Origin: Hyalangium versicolor
Lineage (GTDB): Bacteria; Myxococcota; Myxococcia; Myxococcales; Myxococcaceae
DNA: 64,000 nt
Direction of reading: 5' to 3'
Assembly (NCBI RefSeq): GCF_020103695.1
Contig: NZ_JAHXBF010000010.1
Location: forward strand, 62,001-126,000
Below are positions 55,001 to 61,326 of the stretch, one piece after another. Under the pieces are notes generated by a model, which was not told the origin of the DNA, did no database searches, and saw nothing but the letters and a program-made list of their open reading frames with translations. Both the position numbers and the translations under genes were made by a program. Position 1 is the first letter of the stretch. Every line of letters starts with the position of its first letter.

Positions 55001-56020
55001 GACTGGAGCAACGACTATGTCCGCTCCGAGGAACGCGTCCTCGAAGCCATGGAGATCGCGATGGTCGCCCTGCTGGACTCGCCCCTGGTGCAGGTGCGGC
55101 TCATGTTGGGAATGGGCCGGGCCCAGTGGCGGAATGGGCAGTGGGAGCACGCCCGCGCCCTGCTGGAGGCCGCGGCGGAGCTGGCCGAGCGCCAGGGGGA
55201 TGCGGGCTACGAGTCGCGCGTCATCGCCCTGCTGCTGCTGGGCTTCATCCTCCCCGGCCTCGGCCGCATCGATGATGCCCAGCGGGTGCTGGAGAAGTGC
55301 ATCGCGGCGTGCACGGAGCGCGGAGACAGGCTGCACCTGGGCAGCGCCATCAACAATCGGCGCAACCTCTGGGTGGCCCTCAATGATCTGCCCCGCGCCA
55401 TCGAGGACCAGCAGCGCTTCAAGCGCCTGGGCCGTGAGCTGGGCATGGGGGGCTGGGAGTACTTCGCCGAGCACAACCTGGGAGAGCTGTACTACCAGGC
55501 GGGAGACACTCAGGCGGCGGCGCCCCACATTGCCCGAGCGATGGAGCTGGAACGAGAGCACCCCGAAGTCGCTCCCCGCCCCTGGGGGCTGCTGCTGCAC
55601 GCGCGGGTGCTGGCCTACGAGGGCAAGGAGGAGCTGACGCGGCAGGCCCTGCACGCCATCCGCCAGGTGCTGGCGGAGCGGCCGGGCACGGAGTTCAGCG
55701 CCTCCGAGTCCGTTCTTCTCTCTCTGGTAGAGCTGGCCACACGCCCGGCTTCAGCCGAGGAGTGGCGAGCGCTGCAGGCGCGCTCGGATACGCACTCCAT
55801 GGAGCAGGAGCCGCTGGAGGTGCTGGAGCTGCAGGCGCTGGCCCGACTCAGGCGAGGAGAACGCGAGGTGGCAGTCCACCTCATCGAGGAGGCACTGCGG
55901 CGCGCGGAGCGGATCCCCAACATCATGAGCCCTCGGCTGCGGCTCAGCCTGGTGCTGGCCCTCAACGAGGAAGACCCGAAGGAGCCGGCCACCCCCTGGG
56001 TGGATGGCGTAGCCCCTTGA
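52019..56020 (+). CDS. Ser/Thr kinase/AAA ATPase/TPR protein
   Basis: 1333 aa from GTG 52019 (MPRCLTCG), chosen for AAGGGGGG upstream and because a short Cys pattern typical of myxobacterial kinase N-termini begins there. Kinase at about 40-310: AQGGFG loop, VAIKVL lysine, HCDLKPEN (D163), DFGLA, APEQ. A cyclase-like but degenerate segment follows at about 320-460 (SVAVLFLRSG, FAAVFDPE). Then an AAA/STAND ATPase with Walker A GDRGQGKS (510-517) and Walker B LLLLLDDAH, and C-terminal TPR-like helices (about 880-1300). Family members act as large cytoplasmic switch proteins. It sits right behind the two tandem kinases on the same strand and is the third kinase there with a cyclase-like domain. 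Confidence 0.92.
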   Translation: MPRCLTCGQRWEGGHLFCLQGAAPCSEPPATPRPLPALAFPGYELERTVAQGGFGTLLAARRCHDGLRVAIKVLHRPQGVAGADSEREIEALRAIGPPTVPEVYETGRLADGPPYFVMQFIAHPLLAERLARQQGPLPEAGLAALALAQALGTIHLRGFIHCDLKPENIFLDEATWTLGLFDFGLARPLSLPVSQSSAARGLVYAGTAEYMAPEQCDGLEALDERTDVYSAGVILYEMLTGRTPFFGSAAEVRQAHLSRRPPRPSELAPVPAPLEEVALRCLAKEPSRRYASAQELALALQQALDHSSSVAPALASAPVRAPPSQHRSVAVLFLRSGANPLAVQKALTRGGGQLAFREGTRFAAVFDPETAANPLQRAHLCAEHLCAEGMAANVLVDVAMVRVQRRAHGPPRYLTPLFSRLECYPAEEDPPTLLLTAVALEGMPDLKCVPIPEREGLFRRALPEAAREDTSVVRLGHGVLVGRQGELAELVHSARTAVQDRAPTLASVLGDRGQGKSHLAAALVQHLYEQVPSAHVLSLRAREPIQGDPESTLRLLLREFLGESTGSETTCRARCAELVGASLAQELWPSVASYLGWSTPTDLRSQAAAPGALRMLAVRATGELLAATARTRPLLLLLDDAHFAEDMALDALEYATRAESELPLWICVLARSGFERTRPQWGRRAAHRSVMPLGPLPLSDAMELCRTGLRPAESVPAESLERLVERAERTPLFIVELARGLKRQGLVRQRPGGSWYLATDELDRMPTLRLVEWLAHHELGALPAELVAHARLCAVLGGEFTLDEVDGVVRALEQEDGATDFPLDARHATRRLVELGLLVDHRQEGLRFRNELIRQEVVRSLSEMQRWRLHHAAHVFYMDASIHEPQLLPRLAFHSAAAGLHSEAAALYIDLAEATRNRHAYLEAEATYSRALELLSQASDSRRLVALRGRGLMRYRIGRYEDSLADLAQARQMARELGEAREEVEVLLDEATAFDWSNDYVRSEERVLEAMEIAMVALLDSPLVQVRLMLGMGRAQWRNGQWEHARALLEAAAELAERQGDAGYESRVIALLLLGFILPGLGRIDDAQRVLEKCIAACTERGDRLHLGSAINNRRNLWVALNDLPRAIEDQQRFKRLGRELGMGGWEYFAEHNLGELYYQAGDTQAAAPHIARAMELEREHPEVAPRPWGLLLHARVLAYEGKEELTRQALHAIRQVLAERPGTEFSASESVLLSLVELATRPASAEEWRALQARSDTHSMEQEPLEVLELQALARLRRGEREVAVHLIEEALRRAERIPNIMSPRLRLSLVLALNEEDPKEPATPWVDGVAP

Positions 56021-56028
56021 AACACGAA

Positions 56029-56059
56029 CGCCCTCCCCACCCGGAGGTGGAGGAGGGCG
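56029..56059. terminator. Hairpin between convergent genes
   Basis: Stem of 13 pairs with one bulged A and a CGGA loop (56029-56041 with 56046-56059), nine bases after the kinase/ATPase stop. There is no T run on the plus strand, so it may be a weak or Rho-assisted bidirectional terminator. Confidence 0.5.
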
Positions 56060-56066
56060 CCGTTCA

Positions 56067-56084
56067 GCCTTGAAGGCTCAAGGC
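56067..56084. terminator. Second small hairpin after pnp
   Basis: Perfect 7-bp stem GCCTTGA/TCAAGGC with a four-base loop AGGC, between the convergent kinase/ATPase and pnp genes. No clear T tail. It could protect the pnp mRNA end. Confidence 0.35.
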
Positions 56085-56100
56085 CTGTTCAAGCCCTGGC

Positions 56101-58272
56101 TCAGGCCTTCGCGTTCGGCTGCGTGGGCGCGGGAGCCGCGTCACCGGCGGCCGGAGGCGTGGCGGCCTGCTGCTGAGCGGCGGCGCGCTCGGCCATGGCC
56201 TCCTTGCGAGACAGGCGGATCTTGCCCGTCTTGTCGATGCTGACGACCTTCACCAGCACCTCATCGCCCTCCTTCAGCACGTCCGACACGCTCTTCACGC
56301 GCTTGTCGGACAGCTCGGAAATGTGGATGAGGCCGTCGGTGCCCGGGAACAGCTCCACGAAGGCGCCGAACTCGGCGATCTTCCGCACCGTGCCCGTGTA
56401 GATCTTCCCGATCTCCGCCTCGCGGGTGAGCGCCTGGATCATCGCGATGGCGGCCTTCACCGAGTCCGAGTTGGCGCTGGCGATGTCCACGCGGCCCGAG
56501 TCCTCGATGTTAATCGAGGCACCCGTGCGGGCGATGATGTCCTTGATGACCTTGCCGCCCGGCCCGATGACGTTCTTGATGTACTCGGGACGAATCTGGA
56601 TGGTGGTGATGCGCGGGGCGTACTGGCTGATCTCCTTGCGCGCCTCGGGCATGGCCTTGAGCATCTCGCCCAGGATGTGGATGCGGCCCTGACGCGCCTG
56701 CTCCAGCGCGCGGCTCATGATCTCCGTGGTGAGACCGGTGATCTTGATGTCCATCTGGATGGAGGTGATGCCCTTGGTGGTGCCGCACACCTTGAAGTCC
56801 ATGTCGCCCAGGTGGTCCTCGTCACCGAGGATGTCCGAGAGGATGGCGATCTTCTCGCCCTCCTTCACCAGGCCCATGGCGATGCCGGCCACCGGCGCCT
56901 TGATGGGCACGCCCGCGTCCATCAGCGACAGCGTGCCGCCGCACACCGAGGCCATGGACGAGGAACCGTTGGACTCGAGGATGTCCGACACGATGCGGAT
57001 GGTGTACGGGAAGTTCTCGGCCTTGGGCGCCATGTTGCGCAGGGCGCGCTCGGCCAGGGCGCCGTGACCCACCTCGCGACGGCCGGGGCCGCGCAGGGGC
57101 TTGGTCTCGTTCACGCTGAACGGCGGGAAGTTGTAGTGCAGCATGAAGCGCTTAAAGGCCATGCCGCCCAGCAGCTCCAGCCGCTGCTCGTCCTCGCTGG
57201 TGCCCAGCGTGGTGACGACCAGGGCCTGCGTCTCGCCGCGGGTGAACAGCGCGCTGCCGTGGGTGCGCGGGAGCACGCCCACCTCGCAGGTGATCTTGCG
57301 GACCTCATCGTGCCCGCGGCCACCGATGCGGCCTCCGTCCACGGTGATCTGCCGCATGTGCTCGTACTTCAGGTCCTCCACCACCGACTTGGCGTGCTTC
57401 TCCACGGTGGGGGTGTAGGCCTCGCCCAGCTGCTCCTTGAGCTTGGTGATGGCCTCCTTCTTGGCCTTGCTGAGCGAGTCGTAGCGGGACGCCTTCTCCT
57501 TGATGGTGTAGCCCTTGACGATGCCGTCCCAGGCCAGCTCGCGGACCTTGGCCTTGAGCGCCTCGTCCACGGTGGGCAGCTTCTCGTAGGAGCGCACCTG
57601 CTTGTTCAGCTCGCGGCGCAGCTCGTCCTGGATGTCCAGGGCAGGCTGGACGGCCTGCTTGCCGAACTCGAGCGCGGCCACCATGTCCGCCTCGGAGACC
57701 TCCTCGGCGCCACCCTCGACCATGACGATGGCCTCGCGGCTCACCGCCATGACCAGGTCGATGTCGCTCTGCTCGCGCTGCTTGTGCGTGGGGTTGGCCA
57801 CGAACTTGCCGTCCACGCGGCCCACACGGATGCCGGCGATGGGGCCGTTGAACGGGATGTCGGAGACCCACAGCGCCGCGGAGGCGCCGGTGATTCCGTG
57901 GATGTCACCCTCATTCTCCGGATCCGCGGAGATGACGCTGGCGATGACCTGCGTCTCGTACGCGTAGCCCTCCGGGAACAGCGGGCGAGCGGAGCGGTCC
58001 ACGAGACGGCTGGCCAGCGTCTCCTTCTCCGTGAGACGGCCCTCGCGCTTGAAGTAGCTGCCGGGGATGCGGCCGGCCGAATACAGCTTCTCCTGGTACT
58101 CCACCGTGAGCGGGAGGAAGTCGACGTCCTTCTTCTCCTTCGCGCTCACCGCGGTGACGAGCAGCATCGTGTCGCCGTAGCGCACGACGACGGCGCCATC
58201 GGCCTGCTTGGCCATCCGGCCCACCTCGATGCTCAGCTCACTGTCACCAATCTTGACGGTCTTCTTCAGCAT
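56101..58272 (-). CDS. pnp: Polynucleotide phosphorylase
   Basis: 723 aa from ATG 58272 (MLKKTVKIGD), with AAGGCAAGGA upstream; the frame open to 58422 has no site. Two RNase PH-like cores are present (VVRYGDTMLLVTAVS in the first, ALFTRGETQALVV in the second), with the helical linker between them. They are followed by KH (IGPGGKVIKDIIARTG) and S1 (GTVRKIAEFGAFVEL) domains. It degrades RNA phosphorolytically from the 3' end, releasing nucleoside diphosphates. Place after rpsO is conserved across bacteria. A 383-bp gap from rpsO suggests added control. Confidence 0.98.
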   Translation of the reverse strand: MLKKTVKIGDSELSIEVGRMAKQADGAVVVRYGDTMLLVTAVSAKEKKDVDFLPLTVEYQEKLYSAGRIPGSYFKREGRLTEKETLASRLVDRSARPLFPEGYAYETQVIASVISADPENEGDIHGITGASAALWVSDIPFNGPIAGIRVGRVDGKFVANPTHKQREQSDIDLVMAVSREAIVMVEGGAEEVSEADMVAALEFGKQAVQPALDIQDELRRELNKQVRSYEKLPTVDEALKAKVRELAWDGIVKGYTIKEKASRYDSLSKAKKEAITKLKEQLGEAYTPTVEKHAKSVVEDLKYEHMRQITVDGGRIGGRGHDEVRKITCEVGVLPRTHGSALFTRGETQALVVTTLGTSEDEQRLELLGGMAFKRFMLHYNFPPFSVNETKPLRGPGRREVGHGALAERALRNMAPKAENFPYTIRIVSDILESNGSSSMASVCGGTLSLMDAGVPIKAPVAGIAMGLVKEGEKIAILSDILGDEDHLGDMDFKVCGTTKGITSIQMDIKITGLTTEIMSRALEQARQGRIHILGEMLKAMPEARKEISQYAPRITTIQIRPEYIKNVIGPGGKVIKDIIARTGASINIEDSGRVDIASANSDSVKAAIAMIQALTREAEIGKIYTGTVRKIAEFGAFVELFPGTDGLIHISELSDKRVKSVSDVLKEGDEVLVKVVSIDKTGKIRLSRKEAMAERAAAQQQAATPPAAGDAAPAPTQPNAKA

Positions 58273-58655
58273 GTCCTTGCCTTTGCTTCTCGGAAGGCCC
58301 GTGCCGTGCACGTCCCGCGTCGCCTGTGGCGAAGAGCGGTTCGCGCCCCGGTGGGCCCCGGGTGTTGAGCGGTCGCCAGGCCTAGGGACAGGCGGAATCG
58401 GGCAACCGCGGTCTGACTGCACATTGGGGCGCCTGGGAGCGCCGGAGAGGGATCCTGCGGAATTTTGATCCCTGATCGCGAAGGCCGACCTCGAAATCCC
58501 AGTCAGCCTCTCCGAACGGAAACCAAAACTTCCGCGAGCACCCTACCCTTGCTCCTTCCTCGCCCCTCCTCACTTCACTTCCAACAAACGTCCAAACGAC
58601 GACACAACAAACGCGAGGGGCGCTGGTGGATGCCAGCGCCCCAGGTGCTACGGGC
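58273..58655 (-). other. rpsO-pnp intergenic leader
   Basis: 383 bp with no gene. On the minus strand it holds the hairpin after rpsO, an AT-richer stretch, an inverted repeat GGGATC...GATCCC near 58455-58475 and then the pnp ribosome site. In E. coli this interval holds a terminator and an RNase III site for pnp autoregulation; a similar role is possible here. Confidence 0.5.
58617..58642 (-). terminator. Hairpin downstream of rpsO
   Basis: Perfect 10-bp stem GGGGCGCTGG/CCAGCGCCCC with a six-base loop, 14 bp after the rpsO stop. On the minus strand it is followed by a moderately T-rich tail (TCGCGTTTGTTG). It may only partly stop transcription before pnp. Confidence 0.6.
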
Positions 58656-58925
58656 CTACTTGCGGATACCGAGGCCCTCGATGAGCTTGCGGTAGCGAGC
58701 GGTGTCCTTGGTCTTGAGGTAGTCCAGGAGCCGGCGGCGCTGACCGACCAGCTTCAGAAGGCCCCGCCGCGAGTGGTGGTCCTTCTTGTGGGTCTTGAAG
58801 TGCTCGGTGAGCATGTTGATGCGCTCGGACAGCAGCGCCACCTGCACCTCGGGGGACCCGGTGTCCGTCTCATGGGTCCGGAACTTCGTGACCAGCTCAG
58901 ACTTGCGTTCCTGATGAAGCGACAT
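58656..58925 (-). CDS. rpsO: 30S ribosomal protein S15
   Basis: 89 aa, ATG 58925 with AAGAGAGA upstream. It matches S15 throughout: TGSPEVQVALLSERI, the KKDHHSRRGLLKLVGQR core and the DYLKTKD motif. Binds 16S rRNA at the central domain early in 30S assembly. It lies between the MoaD-like gene and pnp, as expected for the infB-rbfA-truB-rpsO-pnp order. Confidence 0.98.
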   Translation of the reverse strand: MSLHQERKSELVTKFRTHETDTGSPEVQVALLSERINMLTEHFKTHKKDHHSRRGLLKLVGQRRRLLDYLKTKDTARYRKLIEGLGIRK

Positions 58926-59050
58926 CGTTCTCTCTTTTTGAATACCCCGCTCCGGTGGAACAACAAGGCGCCGCGGTCCGCGGAGGGGTACAGACCGGGC
59001 CTTTTCCTACTAACAGGCGGGGGGCTTATAAGCTTCACCTGCGCACACGG

Positions 59051-59380
59051 TCAACCTTCCAGGTCCGGCTGGTTGCTCGGTGTAGGACGGGACAGGGCGA
59101 AGACGAAGATCTTGTGTCCAGCAGCAAGCCCTCCACGGCCCTGGACCCCCTCCTGGGCCTCGGCCCCGCCATCCAGAACCAGGTGCATGTAGCGGCCGCC
59201 AGGGGTGCCCCGGTCCCCGGCCATGAAGCTCCGGGTCCTCGGATAGAGGCGGAGCAGGGTCTCCACCACATCGCCGAGGTCCGCCTCCGCGGGCAGGCCC
59301 AGACTGAGGACGGAGCGTCCCTCGAAGGCATTGCGGAGCGGTGGAGCCACCACCACGGTGATATCGAGCGCCCGAGCCAA
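59051..59380 (-). CDS. MoaD/ThiS-like small protein
   Basis: 109 aa from TTG 59380, with AGGAGA seven bases upstream; the truB stop is 11 bases before it. A beta-grasp pattern is visible (ITVVVAPPLRNAFEG, then DLGDVVETLLRLYP, then YMHLVLDGG). However the C-terminus (SNQPDLEG) lacks the Gly-Gly tail needed for adenylation and sulfur transfer. It may be a structural or binding relative rather than a sulfur carrier. Part of the translation operon by position only. Confidence 0.65.
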   Translation of the reverse strand: MARALDITVVVAPPLRNAFEGRSVLSLGLPAEADLGDVVETLLRLYPRTRSFMAGDRGTPGGRYMHLVLDGGAEAQEGVQGRGGLAAGHKIFVFALSRPTPSNQPDLEG

Positions 59381-59391
59381 GGGTCTCCTAT

Positions 59392-60264
59392 CTATCCAGC
59401 GAGCACGCGCAGGTAGCTCAGCCGGCCCTTCACCACCTCGGCGACGGCCAGCAGGGCCCCGTCCGGCCCGAGCACGCGGATGCGGCCCGGCATGGGGAGG
59501 GCCTCCAGGGGCACGCCGTGGGTGACCCGGGCGGCCTCTGCAGCGCTCACGCGCAGGGAGGGCAGGTGGGCCAGCGCCTCGGAGAGGGACAGGAGCTTGC
59601 GAGCCACCGCCGTCCGGTCCTGAGCCAGTGTCGGCAGCTCCGCCAGGGGCAGCGCCTGAGCCAGCGTGAAGGGCCCGCTCACGGTACGACGCAGTGCTTC
59701 CAGATGGGCCCCACAGCCGAGCGCCCGGCCGATGTCATAAGCCAGTGTGCGGACGAAGAAGCCCTTGGAGCAGCGCACCGAGAGCTTCAGCTGGTTGGAG
59801 GAGAAGTCGCGCAGTATGAGCTCGTAGACAGTCACCTGGCGGCTCGCCCGCTCGACCTCCTCACCGGCCCGAGCCAGTTCGTACAGGCGCTTCCCGGCCA
59901 CCTTCACCGCCGAGTACATGGGCGGCACCTGCTCGAAGGTGCCCCGGAAGGGCGCGAGCAGCGTCTCCAGCAGGGTGGCCGTCAGGGGCGGCACGGGCGC
60001 CTCCGCCGTCACCTTGCCCTGGGCGTCCTGGGTGTCCGTCTCCACGCCCAGCCGGATGGTGGCGTCGTAGGCCTTGTCACTCTCGGTGATGAGGCCGGCC
60101 ACCTTGGTGGCCTCGCCCAGGCAGATCGGCAGCACTCCCGTCGCCATGGGGTCGAGGGTTCCGGTGTGCCCTGCCTTCTTCACCTTGAGCAGTGCGCGCA
60201 CCTGCCGCACCACGTCGAAGGAAGTAGGGCCCGAGGGTTTATCGATGACGAGGACGCCGTCCAT
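59392..60264 (-). CDS. truB: tRNA pseudouridine(55) synthase
   Basis: 290 aa from ATG 60264. Catalytic motif GHTGTLDPMATGVLP contains the active Asp. Also KPSGPTSFDVV, the strand motif AYDATIRLGVETDTQDA, and a C-terminal PUA-like part. Converts U55 in the T loop of tRNAs to pseudouridine. It lies 39 bp after rbfA on the same strand. Confidence 0.98.
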   Translation of the reverse strand: MDGVLVIDKPSGPTSFDVVRQVRALLKVKKAGHTGTLDPMATGVLPICLGEATKVAGLITESDKAYDATIRLGVETDTQDAQGKVTAEAPVPPLTATLLETLLAPFRGTFEQVPPMYSAVKVAGKRLYELARAGEEVERASRQVTVYELILRDFSSNQLKLSVRCSKGFFVRTLAYDIGRALGCGAHLEALRRTVSGPFTLAQALPLAELPTLAQDRTAVARKLLSLSEALAHLPSLRVSAAEAARVTHGVPLEALPMPGRIRVLGPDGALLAVAEVVKGRLSYLRVLAG

Positions 60265-60303
60265 GGCCGACTCAACTTACATCATGGATGCCGCGCAGCG
60301 CGC

Positions 60304-60663
60304 TTACCAGCCTTCCTTCTCGCGAACCTCGCGCAGCAGGCGGTCGATCTTGTCGCCCTCTCCCACGGACTCATCGAAGGAGAAGAAGATCTCGGGGGAT
60401 ACGCGCAGGTTGACGGCGGAGGTGACTTCCCGGCGCACGTAGCCCTTGGCGGCATCCAGGCCCTTCTGGGTCTCCTGACGCTCCTTGTCAGTGCCCAGCA
60501 TGGAATAGAAGACGCGGGCTACGCGCAGATCCGGGGAGACCTTGACGCCGGTGATGGTGATGTAGCCGATGCGCGGATCCCTCAGCTCACCGCGAGCGAG
60601 GATCTGTCCGATGGCGGCCTGGATCTCCTGGCCGACGCGCTCGGGTCGAGAATGCGTGCTCAT
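60304..60663 (-). CDS. rbfA: Ribosome-binding factor A
   Basis: 119 aa from ATG 60663 (MSTHSRPERV), overlapping the DUF503 gene stop as ATGA. Family features: ERVGQEIQAAIGQIL, the GYITITGVKVSPDLR strand pair and the AVNLRVSPEIFFSFDES end. Binds the 30S subunit and helps mature 16S rRNA 5' end, with a role in cold adaptation. Confidence 0.97.
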   Translation of the reverse strand: MSTHSRPERVGQEIQAAIGQILARGELRDPRIGYITITGVKVSPDLRVARVFYSMLGTDKERQETQKGLDAAKGYVRREVTSAVNLRVSPEIFFSFDESVGEGDKIDRLLREVREKEGW

Positions 60664-61247
60664 TTCTTCTCCCAATCCCGGGGGTTGCGCAGGTTGCGCG
60701 CGCGCGCCCGGGCTTCATCCAGCGTCAACGGGCCTCCGCCCGAGGGCGCGGGCTTGCCAACGCTCTCCTTGCCCTCGTGCCGCCGTTCCCAATCCGCCAT
60801 CCCCTCGGCCTCCGCCAGAGAGCGCTCCGCCCGGTTCAAGCTGGCAATCAGCTCATCGGGGCTCAAGCCCTCCTCGTCCCCGTCCAACTCCTCGTCCTCA
60901 TGCTGCCCCTTGTGGGAGCGAGAGGAGGCAGGCGCCACCTCATGGGCGAAGAGCTTGTCGCCGAAGGCGAGAATCTCCTTCTCCCGGGTCAGCAGCGGTG
61001 CGACGTACATCTCCTCCACGAAGTGGATGATCTTCTCCATCTGCTCATCCACATGGGCCCGCTCGTTGCCCACGACGGCCAGGGCGATGGTGGCCTTCTG
61101 CCAGAGGTCCTGATCCTCCACCTCCGCGACGGCGACGTTGAAGCGAGCCTTCACCCGCTCGGTCACCCGGCGGAGGACCTGGCGCTTGGCCTTGAGCGAG
61201 CCGCTCTCGTGAATCTGCAGGGTGAGGCGTGCGACACAAACGAACAT
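60660..61247 (-). CDS. DUF503 family protein with extended C-terminal tail
   Basis: 195 aa. The first 95 residues match DUF503/YlxP (LTLQIHESGSLKAKRQVLRR, VEDQDLWQKATIALAVVGNE), a small protein usually found between infB and rbfA, as here. The last 95 residues are an acidic then basic, low-complexity tail (EDEELDGDEEGLSPDE), longer than usual for the family. Probably ribosome-associated; exact role unknown. It ends in an ATGA overlap with rbfA. Confidence 0.9.
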   Translation of the reverse strand: MFVCVARLTLQIHESGSLKAKRQVLRRVTERVKARFNVAVAEVEDQDLWQKATIALAVVGNERAHVDEQMEKIIHFVEEMYVAPLLTREKEILAFGDKLFAHEVAPASSRSHKGQHEDEELDGDEEGLSPDELIASLNRAERSLAEAEGMADWERRHEGKESVGKPAPSGGGPLTLDEARARARNLRNPRDWEKK

Positions 61248-61326
61248 GGGAAACCCTCTGCCCGGCGGCGGCGCATGGGCCGGCCGCCGGGGCCAACGGT
61301 GAACAGCTCCGAAGGCGAGCAGAGGC

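Noticed and set aside
56323..58368. Open frame of 681 codons opposite pnp
   Set aside because: Fully antisense to pnp, Asp/His/Arg/Leu-rich and motif-free.
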